Translations under genes and position numbers: made by a program
DNA from: Synechococcus sp. UW140
GTDB lineage: Bacteria; Cyanobacteriota; Cyanobacteriia; PCC-6307; Cyanobiaceae
Direction: 5' to 3'
NCBI RefSeq assembly: GCF_900474295.1
Contig: NZ_UCOB01000010.1
Span: 1-64,000 of the forward strand
DNA length: 64,000 nt
Shown here: positions 47,140 to 56,152 of the stretch, piece after piece
How the letters are laid out: every line of letters starts with the position of its first letter
Numbering within the stretch: position 1 is the stretch's first letter
The notes under the pieces: model-generated
Seen by the model: only the letters and a program-made list of their open reading frames with translations
Told to the model about the DNA's origin: nothing
The model's database searches: none

Positions 47140-47727
47140 ATGACACCTTCTCTTCAACGATTTCTCAGCCTGCTTTGCGGAGAGTACAGCAACCAACAAC
47201 AAGCCTTTGAGAATCCACCATTTTTTGCACATATTCTTCTTCGCTATAGGCCAATAGAACATCTTCAACCAGGGTCACTTCTTCTAGAGCAGACGTATGC
47301 AGTTGACCCCAAGAATCCATATAGATTGCGAATGATCCGGGCTGAAGAGCTTGAAACAGGAGCGATCAAACTCTGGAACCATAGCTTTCGTGAGCCTGCA
47401 AGGTTCGCCAACGCGACACTTGATCGTCGCAGACGCCAAGAAATCAGCACTGACGACCTGACAGTTTTAGAGCAATGCCACTATCAAGTTATTGAGAGGG
47501 AAGATGGCTACCACGGAGAAATTGAACCCGGATGTCTCTGCATCGTGCGCCGAGACGACAAGGACACAGTGCTCAAAAGCCATTTCCACCTTAAGGGGAA
47601 TACACTCTCAACCCTCGATCGAGGATATGACCCTACAACTAATCAACGATGCTGGGGCTCTATTGCAGGAGAATTTTGCTTTAAGCGATCAGAATCCTGG
47701 GATGCAGACTGGGCAGATGCCAGCTGA
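47140..47727 (+). CDS. rpcT: CpcT-type bilin lyase for phycocyanin beta subunit
   Basis: T-type lyase that attaches bilin to Cys153 of the phycocyanin beta subunit. The 195-residue protein has all family segments: QQQAFENPPFFAHILLRYRP, QPGSLLLEQTYAVDPKNPYR, IEPGCLCIVRRDDKDTVLKS with the conserved cysteines, and LDRGYDPTTNQRCWGSIAGE. It is much A+T-richer than rpcBA. rpcG follows after 98 bp. Confidence 0.9.
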   Translation: MTPSLQRFLSLLCGEYSNQQQAFENPPFFAHILLRYRPIEHLQPGSLLLEQTYAVDPKNPYRLRMIRAEELETGAIKLWNHSFREPARFANATLDRRRRQEISTDDLTVLEQCHYQVIEREDGYHGEIEPGCLCIVRRDDKDTVLKSHFHLKGNTLSTLDRGYDPTTNQRCWGSIAGEFCFKRSESWDADWADAS

Positions 47728-47825
47728 AGGGATATCAATCAAGAATTACACCAAGCAAGCAAAATAACAACCAAGTCAATTTCCTAGACTGCAGTACCCA
47801 TTGTCACCGAGAGAAGGGAAGCGAC

Positions 47826-49202
47826 TTGACTCTGATCAATTCGGCAAAAACGGCCATCGATGCCCTTAATCATGAAGACTCAGGCATTAGGTATCACAGC
47901 GCTTGGTGGCTGGGTAAACACAGAATCAAATCCGCCGTTCCAAAACTGGTTCAATGCTTAAACGACGAACGCGATAGAACAGCAGCGGGAGGATATCCCC
48001 TAAGACGCCAGGCCGCGCGTTCACTAGGAATGATCGGAGACTCTAGCTGCATTCCAGCGTTGCTACAGACTCTGCAGACGAAGGACGTACAGCTACACGA
48101 GGCAACACTTAGAGCACTAATCGCAATCAATAACAATGACTGTATCGGTCCTCTGATCACCTACCTAGACAGACAAGACATCAACAAGCCCATCGAGGCT
48201 CTCATCGAAACATTGACAACCTTCAAAGCCTGCCATGTTCGCGATAAAATCGAGCCCTTCCTCGATTCAGACTCAGAAAGAATTGCCAGCTCAGCCGCAT
48301 CATTCTTTTTCATCTGCACAGGAGAAGCATCATATTTAGAGAACGTGATCACACTGCTTGACCACAACAATCGATTCATAAGACAAGCAGCAGCATTCGA
48401 CCTTGCACGAATCGCAACAATCAGCAGTGCAGACGCAATCCTTGAGGCGAACATCCCCAACAACATTAAAATGTTCGCCATTAAGGCCATTCTCTGCGAA
48501 CTTAGCAATCAACAATCAGATCACACAAGCGAAGAATCGCCTAAGGAAAGCGCTCTTCGCAGCAACTTATTTGCAAGGCTAGATGCCCTTATTAAAGAAA
48601 ACTTTTCCGGAAACCTGCCAACGAGCAGCCAAGAAACCAGGCCTCAAGGTCGCCAAGAAGACTGGCCAAAAACGACTCAGAATTCAACTCCGGAAGCTTT
48701 TTCAATGCTTCGGGAGCCATCCCTTTCAAGTCGCATAGAGGGGATAAAATTACTGGTCAGAATTTTCGAAAACAACCACAAAGGACTCTCAGAGCTATAT
48801 TTCTCCGAATCAGATCAAGATATAAAAATGGGAATCATTAAGGCGATGTCAGAACTCAAGAATCCTTCTTACTTACCAGCTTTCGTTGATGCCATTGGAG
48901 TAGAGATAGGAAACCACTGCCAGGGCAACATACGCCGCGTCGCAGCCAACGCGCTTGGGGAAATTGGATCTATACAAAGAGAGGCTGAGGAATCCCTCTC
49001 ATTAATCATTGAAAAACTCAACTGGACCCTGAATCAGCCTGATGACTGGGGCCTCCGCTACAGCGCATGCCTTGCGCTTGAAAAAATGAGCAGCATAAAA
49101 GCAAAGAACCTTCTAATTAGCGCAAAAGACAGCGAACCCGATCCTGTCGTCGCATCAAGAATTTCGATGGCCCTGGCAGAGGGTGTAGATCACTGCAATT
49201 AA
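47826..49202 (+). CDS. rpcG: Fused PecE-PecF type phycourobilin lyase-isomerase
   Basis: A 458-residue fusion. The N-terminal half (about residues 1-275) is PecE-like with HEAT repeats (EDSGIRYHSAWWLGKHRIKS; LRRQAARSLGMIGDSSCIP). The C-terminal half is PecF-like and carries NHCQGNIRRVAANALGEIG, whose NHCQGN motif is the His-Cys site tied to isomerase activity in PecF. RpcG attaches phycoerythrobilin to Cys84 of alpha R-phycocyanin and isomerises it to phycourobilin. It begins with TTG at 47826. A low-complexity linker near residues 255-290 joins the halves. Confidence 0.9.
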   Translation: MTLINSAKTAIDALNHEDSGIRYHSAWWLGKHRIKSAVPKLVQCLNDERDRTAAGGYPLRRQAARSLGMIGDSSCIPALLQTLQTKDVQLHEATLRALIAINNNDCIGPLITYLDRQDINKPIEALIETLTTFKACHVRDKIEPFLDSDSERIASSAASFFFICTGEASYLENVITLLDHNNRFIRQAAAFDLARIATISSADAILEANIPNNIKMFAIKAILCELSNQQSDHTSEESPKESALRSNLFARLDALIKENFSGNLPTSSQETRPQGRQEDWPKTTQNSTPEAFSMLREPSLSSRIEGIKLLVRIFENNHKGLSELYFSESDQDIKMGIIKAMSELKNPSYLPAFVDAIGVEIGNHCQGNIRRVAANALGEIGSIQREAEESLSLIIEKLNWTLNQPDDWGLRYSACLALEKMSSIKAKNLLISAKDSEPDPVVASRISMALAEGVDHCN

Positions 49203-49245
49203 TCTGTGAGTCCATGAACAAGCCCATGCCCCGCCCAAGTCAGAG

Positions 49246-49722
49246 ATGAAACTGCTCTTCGTCTGCCTCGGCAATATCTGCCGCTCCCCCGCTGCCGAAG
49301 GTGTCTTCCTGCATCTGCTTGAGGAGCGTGGTCTCAGCGATCAGTTCGTTGTCGATTCCGCCGGAACGGGCGGATGGCATGTGGGCAATCCAGCGGACCG
49401 ACGCATGCAGGCTGCAGCCAACCGCCGCGGCATTCAGCTGCCCAGCCGCGCACGACAGATCAGCCTCGACGATTTCTCGGGTTTCGATCTGGTGCTGACC
49501 ATGGACGACGACAATCTCACCGCCGTTCAAGGACTGGCTCGCGAAGCTGGCCCCAGGGCAACGGCCAGCATCAAACCGATGCTCAGCTACAGCCGCCGGT
49601 TCTCTGAAACGGAGGTCCCTGATCCCTATTACGGAGGCGAGCAGGGGTTTGAACACGTGCTCGACCTGCTCGAAGACGCCTGTTCCAACCTGTTGGACGA
49701 ACTCAGTCCACCGCGGGAGTAG
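49246..49722 (+). CDS. Low-molecular-weight protein tyrosine phosphatase
   Basis: A 158-residue phosphatase with the P-loop VCLGNICRSPAAEG at the N-terminus (Cys-x5-Arg, nucleophile Cys7) and the general-acid loop VPDPYYGG near residue 125. Roles in exopolysaccharide control or arsenate reduction are known for relatives but are not evident here. It is the first core gene after the rod region. Its end overlaps the convergent panC-cmk gene by 20 bp. Confidence 0.92.
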   Translation: MKLLFVCLGNICRSPAAEGVFLHLLEERGLSDQFVVDSAGTGGWHVGNPADRRMQAAANRRGIQLPSRARQISLDDFSGFDLVLTMDDDNLTAVQGLAREAGPRATASIKPMLSYSRRFSETEVPDPYYGGEQGFEHVLDLLEDACSNLLDELSPPRE

Positions 49723-51211
49723 GCCAGACTTCCTCCGCCACCCGAGACCGGAACTGCGCCACCAGGGCGTCGATCACAGCCTCAATGCTCATGCCATCGG
49801 TCACGAGCTCCACAGCATCGTCCGCCTGCACCAAGGGAGCTTCCTCGCGCGTGCTGTCGAGATGATCCCGTTCAGCAATCTGTGCCTCGAGCTCAGAGCG
49901 CTCAGGCACCGGGAACCCCCGCTGCTCCAGGTCGAGGGCGCGACGCCGGGCTCGTTCGCTCACCGTGGCCGTGAGGAACACCTTCAGATCAGCATCCGGG
50001 AAAACAGCGGTACCGATGTCGCGACCTTCTGCCACCAAGCCACCCTTGGCACCCATCGCTTTCTGTTGAGAAGTCAGCGCTTGCCTGACGCAGCGGTGCG
50101 CCGCCACAGCCGAAACCGACGCAGTGACTTCAGGCGAGCGAATCGCTTCACTCACGTCCTGCCCATTGACCAACACCTGCTGACCGCCAGCGGGCAGTGA
50201 CCGCAGCTGCAGGTCGAGGTCGTTCAGCAGCGGCGCAATGGACGCCCCATCCTTGGGGTCCACACCGTTCTGTTGCACCAACCAGGTCACCGAGCGGTAC
50301 ATCGCTCCGGTATCCAGGTAGATGAGTCCAAGCCGTTCAGCAAAGGCTCGAGTCACGGTGCTCTTGCCGGCGCCGGCCGGGCCATCGATCGCAACGAGGG
50401 GCTGACGACTCATCAGAAAAACATGATCAATTAAACGGGTCGTCCGGCAGCGAACCGCCGCGGCCAGCAGCGAGATCGCTTTCTCAGGGCCACAAGGCTG
50501 GAGGCTGAAGGGATCGACCCTCTCTACATACTCCAGCTCCAATCCAGCAGCTGCAATGGCGACACGAGCCGAGGCCACAGGTGTCTGCAGATCCACAGCA
50601 CGAAGCGCTGCCGAAAACGCCGCCGCTTTTTGGCGTTCAGGGGCGGTGAGATAGAGGTTCCGGGAACTGCTCGCTACACCATCTGGCTCGCGAACCGTTG
50701 GGACTGCACAGATCCGCACAGGCCAGTCCAGATCCATGACCAGATGACGGAGAATCGTGAGCTGCTGCCAGTCCTTCTCACCGAGCACCAGCACGGCGGG
50801 ACGCACGAGCGCCAACAAACGGCTGACCACCGTTGCCACACCATCAAAATGCCCAGGACGCCCTGCACCACAGAGATGCTGCTGCAATCCTCTGGGTACT
50901 TGGATGCGGAACACCTGATCAGCACCATCGGGATACATCTCGACATCGCTGGGGCACCAAAGGGCATCCGCACCGGCCAGTGCTGCCCTACGGCAATCAG
51001 CCTCTAGGTCTCGGGGATAACGCTCGAAATCCTCACTTGGCCCGAACTGAAGAGGATTCACATAGACGCTTGCCAAAACAGAGCAAGCTGCGGGGCTGAA
51101 TCCACGAGCAGCGGTCATGAGCCGCGCATGACCTTGGTGGAGCCCACCCATGGTGGGTACGAAATGGACGGGATGGGTCTGCTGAGCGCGCCAATGGCGC
51201 AATGCAGACAC
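49703..51211 (-). CDS. panC-cmk: Bifunctional pantothenate synthetase / cytidylate kinase
   Basis: A fusion found in cyanobacteria. Residues about 1-265 form pantothenate synthetase (VHFVPTMGGLHQGHARLM; VYVNPLQFGPSEDF; VLGEKDWQQLTIL), which joins pantoate and beta-alanine. Residues about 268-495 form CMP kinase (VAIDGPAGAGKSTVTRAFAE; YLDTGAMYRSVTW). The GTG at 51211 is the only ordinary start, but family-like residues continue upstream in frame (FQVLRSV, to about 51229). True initiation may therefore be at a CTG near 51235, at the rlpA stop. Confidence 0.93.
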   Translation of the reverse strand: MSALRHWRAQQTHPVHFVPTMGGLHQGHARLMTAARGFSPAACSVLASVYVNPLQFGPSEDFERYPRDLEADCRRAALAGADALWCPSDVEMYPDGADQVFRIQVPRGLQQHLCGAGRPGHFDGVATVVSRLLALVRPAVLVLGEKDWQQLTILRHLVMDLDWPVRICAVPTVREPDGVASSSRNLYLTAPERQKAAAFSAALRAVDLQTPVASARVAIAAAGLELEYVERVDPFSLQPCGPEKAISLLAAAVRCRTTRLIDHVFLMSRQPLVAIDGPAGAGKSTVTRAFAERLGLIYLDTGAMYRSVTWLVQQNGVDPKDGASIAPLLNDLDLQLRSLPAGGQQVLVNGQDVSEAIRSPEVTASVSAVAAHRCVRQALTSQQKAMGAKGGLVAEGRDIGTAVFPDADLKVFLTATVSERARRRALDLEQRGFPVPERSELEAQIAERDHLDSTREEAPLVQADDAVELVTDGMSIEAVIDALVAQFRSRVAEEVWPTPAVD

Positions 51212-51231
51212 TGATCGAAGAACCTGAAAGG

Positions 51232-51813
51232 TCAGCGCAGTACCTCGAGCTTCACCTGTGCGATACCAGAGGCCGTCAGCCCAAGACGACTGGCGGCACC
51301 GTGGCCAAGATCGATCACACGATGGCCCACAAATGGTCCACGATCGTTGATTCTGATCACGGCGATACGCCCGTTCCAGAGATTGGTCACCCGCACCTTG
51401 GTGCCGAAGGGAAGCGTGCGATGGGCAGCGGTCATCGTGCCGGGCCGATAGACCTCACCATTGGCCGTGCGATTTCCGTAGAACCCAGGGCCATACCAGC
51501 TGGCCTCACCTGTACTCACCGAGACCACAGCAGGCTGAGGAACGGGAGGTGGGGCAATCACTGAAGTTGGAAGAACGCTTTCTTTCGAAACCGTGTCGTC
51601 TGCAGAAGCAGGAACGACCGTTTGGTTGATGCTGCTTCCGCTGTCTTCGCTGTCAACCAAGGATGAACGGACAGGCTGAATGGGTTGACTCAGCACTGCT
51701 TCAAGCGATTCACGCACCGAGCCTGGAGCCAGTTCACGAGAGAGAACTGGCAGGAGAGCGACTCCGCTCGAAACCAGGCCGGTGAACAGCAGAAGAGCGA
51801 AGGGTGAGCTCAT
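51232..51813 (-). CDS. rlpA: RlpA-like septal/cell-wall lytic transglycosylase
   Basis: A 193-residue exported protein. After a hydrophobic N-terminal segment (SSPFALLLFTGLVSSGVALL) and a low-complexity Ser/Pro region comes a double-psi beta-barrel: GEASWYGPGFYGNRTANGEV, MTAAHRTLPFGTKVRVTNL and VIRINDRGPFVGHRVIDLG. These are the RlpA signatures, including the catalytic Asp of NDRGP. The open frame extends to 52026, but the ATG at 51813 gives a proper signal segment. No SPOR domain is present. Confidence 0.9.
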   Translation of the reverse strand: MSSPFALLLFTGLVSSGVALLPVLSRELAPGSVRESLEAVLSQPIQPVRSSLVDSEDSGSSINQTVVPASADDTVSKESVLPTSVIAPPPVPQPAVVSVSTGEASWYGPGFYGNRTANGEVYRPGTMTAAHRTLPFGTKVRVTNLWNGRIAVIRINDRGPFVGHRVIDLGHGAASRLGLTASGIAQVKLEVLR

Positions 51814-52184
51814 GCGTGGCGGATGCCTGGATGGCTCGAACGCTTCAGCTTCTGAAGGGAACTGCGTTGAGCATGCAGATTCCCAATGGGAATCAAATCC
51901 GAGCAACCTGATTGAACAAAGATCGATCGAACGGTAAGGAGGCCTGCAGGATGGGCGCAGCAGAGCAAAGGGCTTCCTGCTGATGGGACGCAACCAGGCC
52001 AAAGCGCTCAACCAGTTGCACTGCAATGCGACAGAAGAGCGAGGCCCATCAAGGTCCGATTAGCCGGCCTTATCGGCAAGACAACGCCACCTAATCAGCC
52101 GTGTGGACGGCCAAGCAACCGGGCCTGGGACCACGGGGAGAGAGGATCGAAGAAAGCGCGATTCGGGGACCGCCCCGCACGAGA
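51814..52184. other. Divergent intergenic region between rlpA and purM
   Basis: About 370 bp separate the rlpA start (minus) and the purM start (plus). The rlpA frame stays open through part of it, but the residues show no family match. A short inverted repeat GATTAG (52058-52063) / CTAATC (52091-52096) is present; its meaning is unclear. It presumably holds both promoters. Confidence 0.45.
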
Positions 52185-53222
52185 ATGGATTACAAGACCG
52201 CGGGCGTGGACGTCGAGGCGGGACGAGCCTTCGTTGGCAGGATCCGCTCGAGCGTGGAATCCACCTTCCGGCCAGAAGTGCTGGGAGGTCTGGGGGGATT
52301 TGGGGGGCTAATGCGCCTCCCGGCAGGGTTACGCAAGCCGCTCCTTGTGTCCGGGACGGATGGAGTGGGCACCAAGCTTGAGCTGGCGCAGGATTATGGC
52401 CGTCATCACAACGTTGGCATCGACCTGGTGGCGATGTGTGTGAACGATGTGATCACCTCAGGGGCGTCCCCTTTGTTCTTCCTTGACTACATGGCAACGG
52501 GCGCGCTCAGCCCCGAGGCCATGGCCGAGGTCGTGGAAGGCATCGCCGATGGCTGCAGACGCAGTGGCTGCTCTCTCTTGGGAGGGGAAACGGCGGAAAT
52601 GCCAGGGTTCTATCCAGCAGGCCGGTACGACCTTGCCGGGTTCTGTGTGGCGGTCGTGGAAGAAGACGAACTGATTGACGGACGTGCGATCGAAGCCGGT
52701 GACTCGATCGTGGGTGTGGCTAGCAACGGAGTCCACAGCAATGGATTCAGCCTTGTGCGCAAGGTTCTTGCCATGGCCAAGGCCGATGGCGGCACCCGCT
52801 TCGGCCCCGGACAGCAGCCCTTGATCGAGGCGTTACTGGCTCCAACCACGCTTTACGGCGACCTGGTGCAGAGCCTGCAGACAGCGAAACTTCCCCTGCA
52901 TGGGATGGCCCATATCACCGGTGGAGGGCTTCCCGAGAATCTGCCGCGGTGCCTGCCTGAAGGCCTGAGTGCCAGCATCAACCCAGACAGTTGGTCACGT
53001 CCCGAGCTCTTCCACTGGCTGCAGCAGAACGGTGAGATTCCGGAACGCGACCTCTGGCACACGTTCAACATGGGAATCGGTTTCTGCCTGGTCCTCCCCG
53101 AGACGGCAGTGGCTGAGGCCCTCTCCCTCTGTCAGGCACTGAACCTTCCCGCCTGGCCGATCGGGGAGGTTGAGCAGATCAGTAGCGCCCATCGCGATGG
53201 GATCAGCGGTCTCCCGAGCTGA
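52185..53222 (+). CDS. purM: Phosphoribosylformylglycinamidine cyclo-ligase (AIR synthetase)
   Basis: Catalyses the ATP-dependent closure of the imidazole ring in purine synthesis. The 345-residue protein starts [20 protein letters not shown], has [14 protein letters not shown] (residues about 54-67), [20 protein letters not shown] and [11 protein letters not shown], all PurM signatures. A longer frame from 52101 gives a non-homologous extension, so the ATG at 52185 is used. Confidence 0.97.
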   Translation: MDYKTAGVDVEAGRAFVGRIRSSVESTFRPEVLGGLGGFGGLMRLPAGLRKPLLVSGTDGVGTKLELAQDYGRHHNVGIDLVAMCVNDVITSGASPLFFLDYMATGALSPEAMAEVVEGIADGCRRSGCSLLGGETAEMPGFYPAGRYDLAGFCVAVVEEDELIDGRAIEAGDSIVGVASNGVHSNGFSLVRKVLAMAKADGGTRFGPGQQPLIEALLAPTTLYGDLVQSLQTAKLPLHGMAHITGGGLPENLPRCLPEGLSASINPDSWSRPELFHWLQQNGEIPERDLWHTFNMGIGFCLVLPETAVAEALSLCQALNLPAWPIGEVEQISSAHRDGISGLPS

Positions 53223-53354
53223 ATCAAAGCTGACAACCGCACGTAAATCGGCGTTTCAGGTCATCACCCGCGACCAATAACCGCTTTAACATTTCCCGGA
53301 AGCTTTGTTGCGTCATCCGCGCAACATCCGCGTCGTTACATCCCCTTAGGTTTG

Positions 53355-53996
53355 ATGCCTTTCGATAAACCCCAACGGACCACCAGAAGGCGTTCGTCCG
53401 CAGGCCCCGTTCCTCCACGTCGCCCTGCCGTATCCCATCACGATCGCGGCCATCTCAATCGCCAGGGTCCACGGCCCACCTTCCTGGCCCTCAAGGACCA
53501 CGGCAAGGTGTATGTGGCCGATATGCCCTACCTCTCGGATGGTCAGCTCACCCACATCAGCAAAGAAGCCGAAGAGGTTCTGGCCAGCCTGGAACGACGC
53601 ATCAGCGAACTAGAAAGCAACCACACCATTGCCCAGGCAGAGCGCGACACCCTGATCAAGGCTTGTACCAAAAGAGATGTCACCCATCGCTTCCTACGTG
53701 CAATTCGCGATGAGCAAGAGCATCGCCGCAACAACCCGGCGGTAAGAAGCGCAGCCAATGAGTCTCTACCGCGCACCTTTCTTGAGATCGCGCGCCATCG
53801 CCTACCAGGCGCCACCTTTGACTCTCTCCTGCAGGAAGCCCTCACCGCCTGCGAACAGCATCGCGAGGAACCCGAGAGCACGCCTGCCAACCAGAAACCA
53901 ACACCCGTCAAGGTGGTGTCCCTCACCAACCCTGCTTCCAGCCTGCCTGTGGTGGTCAGTCCAGACCCGGAGCCTGGCGAAGCCGCAAGCGGTTGA
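53355..53996 (+). CDS. Conserved hypothetical protein with central coiled coil
   Basis: A 213-residue protein with a basic Pro/Arg-rich N-terminus (QRTTRRRSSAGPVPPRRPAV), a short beta segment (LALKDHGKVYVADMPYLSDG), a helical coiled-coil-like middle (LASLERRISELESNHTIAQA) and a Pro-rich tail. No enzymatic motif is present. It is preceded by a 130-bp gap after purM. The function is not known; it may be picocyanobacteria-specific. Confidence 0.7.
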   Translation: MPFDKPQRTTRRRSSAGPVPPRRPAVSHHDRGHLNRQGPRPTFLALKDHGKVYVADMPYLSDGQLTHISKEAEEVLASLERRISELESNHTIAQAERDTLIKACTKRDVTHRFLRAIRDEQEHRRNNPAVRSAANESLPRTFLEIARHRLPGATFDSLLQEALTACEQHREEPESTPANQKPTPVKVVSLTNPASSLPVVVSPDPEPGEAASG

Positions 53997-54033
53997 TGCT
54001 GTTGGCCACCCACTGGAGCCATGTCACATCTGG

Positions 54034-54993
54034 CTAGGCACTCATGAATGGATTGGCCGGCATCCGTGCTGAGCAAGCAAGCGCCAAAGCATCCAGCTGA
54101 TCACGCTCCTCGTCACTGAGCGACCAAGCCAATGCCGCCACTGCATCTTGGGCCTGATGCACACGGCGGAGGCCGGGTAATGGCATCGCACCATGGGCTC
54201 GGCACCAATTGAGTGCCACCTGAGCCAGGGATGCCCGATGGGCAACGGCGACAGTGGCCATGGCAGCCCGCAAGGCCTCACTCCCTGGCAACAGCCTGCG
54301 GAACAGTCCAGCGCGCAAGCGGGTGCACTCTGGCGGCAGATCCCCAGGACTGACCGTCAACACCCCAAGGGCCAAGGGGCTGTAGGCCAAAAGTTCAATC
54401 CCCAGATCAGAACAGGTCTGCTTCAGGCCTCCTGCCTTAATCGCATCAGGTGCCAGCAATGACATCTGAACTTGAACACTGCGCAAAGGGATGCCACGGG
54501 CCGCCAGCCGGGCCTGCAACGCCCTCAAACGGCGAGGCCCCAGATTCGACACCCCTAGCTCTGAAACCCGTCCCTGCTGGACAAGATCTGCGAGGCCATC
54601 AAGCAAAGCCCCCTCCTGCCATGGGGCATAACGAGCTGTACTCCAGTGCAATTGCACCCTCTGAAGATGACCGTGGAGGCGTGCCTGACTGGCAGCAAAG
54701 GCACGGTCAAAACCCCGCCGTCCCAGGCGCCAGGGAAACGGAGCCAACTTGGTCGCCACCGTCAGCCTGGAACGGAGTTCACCGCTGCAATCCTCAAGGA
54801 TCCGACCCAGGAGAGCTTCGCTGCGACCGTTAAAACGCCCGGTGCCATAGGAATCAGCCGTATCCACCAAGGCCAACCCACCGGCGACGGCTTCCTGAAG
54901 CGTGGCCGACAGTTCAGGGTCATCACGATCCGGGTCGTAGCCCCAGAGCAATTGATTCCCCCACGACCAGGTGCCAAAACCGATCCCTGCCAC
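54034..54993 (-). CDS. Aldo/keto reductase
   Basis: A 319-residue NADPH-dependent oxidoreductase of the aldo/keto reductase fold. GIGFGTWSWGNQLLWGYD begins strand 1, LVDTADSYGTGRFNGRSEAL holds the catalytic Asp and Tyr, and VATKLAPFPW holds the catalytic Lys. The family's cofactor region lies in LGVSNLGPRRLRALQ and near the end. The start is GTG at 54993. The substrate cannot be inferred. It converges with the previous gene with a 37-bp gap. Confidence 0.9.
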   Translation of the reverse strand: MAGIGFGTWSWGNQLLWGYDPDRDDPELSATLQEAVAGGLALVDTADSYGTGRFNGRSEALLGRILEDCSGELRSRLTVATKLAPFPWRLGRRGFDRAFAASQARLHGHLQRVQLHWSTARYAPWQEGALLDGLADLVQQGRVSELGVSNLGPRRLRALQARLAARGIPLRSVQVQMSLLAPDAIKAGGLKQTCSDLGIELLAYSPLALGVLTVSPGDLPPECTRLRAGLFRRLLPGSEALRAAMATVAVAHRASLAQVALNWCRAHGAMPLPGLRRVHQAQDAVAALAWSLSDEERDQLDALALACSARMPANPFMSA

Positions 54994-55063
54994 ACGATTG
55001 CCCCAATGGACGCCATGATCGCTTGACCAGATCCTTCAACGGAAGCCCTGCACCAAGGCAGTC

Positions 55064-55246
55064 ATGGCAGCGAGCGAACACGTAGAACTCAAACCCTCCT
55101 CAGCACCAGATGGCACGTCCGCCGATACTGAGGCATCCACACCCTCTGCAGTGCCCGCCTCACCGGTGCTCTGTTCCCACTGCAAAAGAACAGCCGAGAA
55201 CGGCCTGCGCTGTCTGGGGATGTGTGTGGCCGACAGCGACTACTAA
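55064..55246 (+). CDS. Small protein with a C-x2-C...C-x3-C zinc-ribbon-like end
   Basis: A 60-residue protein whose first 35 residues are low in complexity (Ser/Ala/Pro) and whose C-terminus reads VLCSHCKRTAENGLRCLGMC. The four cysteines could bind a metal. No named family is recognised. It is in tandem with the next gene (20 bp to its preferred start). Confidence 0.6.
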   Translation: MAASEHVELKPSSAPDGTSADTEASTPSAVPASPVLCSHCKRTAENGLRCLGMCVADSDY

Positions 55247-55266
55247 ATCAAGAAGGCGCCAGTCGC

Positions 55267-55788
55267 ATGACCGAAACCCTCCACGATGCTGAAACTCTGG
55301 GTTCGTTTGTAGGAGGTGCTGTGGCACTGGTGCTCCTGTGGACACCCACCTCAAGCGCGGCTCTCCCTGCGATTGGACGCCTTCAAAGCACCACGTCGCA
55401 ATGCAGTTATGTCGACACCTCAGGGACAAGCCATCGCTGCAACCAGCTGCAACTAGATCGCAAGACCGACACCGTGATGCGTCTGCGTTTTCTCGGCGAG
55501 GCCAACAGCAATGGAGCGACGCACACCCTCACCTTTGTGACGGTGGATGCTGCTCAAAGCATTCCAATGGACTGCGAGCAAGGCCACTGCAGATTGAACG
55601 GGAGCAGCTGGACGGGACCAGTGATGGGCGCCGCCGAGGCCCTAACGAATCGGCTGGGGCTTGCCGAAGGACTGCCAAAAGCATGGTCTGCCCGTGGCAG
55701 CTGCACGATTAATCAACAACGCATCAGCTGCAAGGCCAGAGCGAGCAACGGCAGCGAACTGATGGCGGAAGCGAGTCTCAAACCCTGA
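55267..55788 (+). CDS. Secreted hypothetical protein
   Basis: A 173-residue protein starting MTETLHDAETLGSFVGGAVA. A hydrophobic segment (GSFVGGAVALVLLWTPTSSAA) resembles a signal peptide with a cleavage-like SSAALP. The mature part has six cysteines (for example TSQCSYVDTSG; MDCEQGHCRL; RGSCTINQQRISCKA), suggesting disulfides in an exported domain. The frame could begin at 55222. The function is unknown. Confidence 0.65.
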   Translation: MTETLHDAETLGSFVGGAVALVLLWTPTSSAALPAIGRLQSTTSQCSYVDTSGTSHRCNQLQLDRKTDTVMRLRFLGEANSNGATHTLTFVTVDAAQSIPMDCEQGHCRLNGSSWTGPVMGAAEALTNRLGLAEGLPKAWSARGSCTINQQRISCKARASNGSELMAEASLKP

Positions 55789-56069
55789 ATCGCATCCACC
55801 ACACCCCACACCACTTCAAGGGCCTCTCCGATCTGCACCAAGGCCGACCTGCAGCCCTGCCCGACTCCAAGGCAACTGCCCTAGGCAAGGGATGGGAGGA
55901 TCAGGAGGCAGCAGACGGACTCCCTCAATCCCCTCCTGCTCAAGAGACGCCCCAACACTCCCAGCTCGGTGCCGATGAGACGAACAAGCGCCCTCCAGGC
56001 TGGAAGCTGCGACTGACGTGAGCTCGCGCAGAACCAATAGGGACGCTCAGGGGCGTTTCAGGAATCGAA

Positions 56070-56140
56070 AGGCGGCACCCAGATTCGAACTGGGGATAAA
56101 GGATTTGCAATCCTCTGCCTTACCACTTGGCCATGCCGCC
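56070..56140 (-). tRNA. tRNA-Cys (anticodon GCA)
   Basis: Read on the minus strand: acceptor GGCGGCA pairs with TGCCGCC; anticodon loop TTGCAAA with GCA; T arm with CAGTTCGAATCTG; discriminator U73 as usual for tRNA-Cys. It ends 12 bp from the assigned start of the following plus-strand gene, which lies in the opposite orientation. Confidence 0.95.
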
Positions 56141-56152
56141 GCTGGGGAAACA

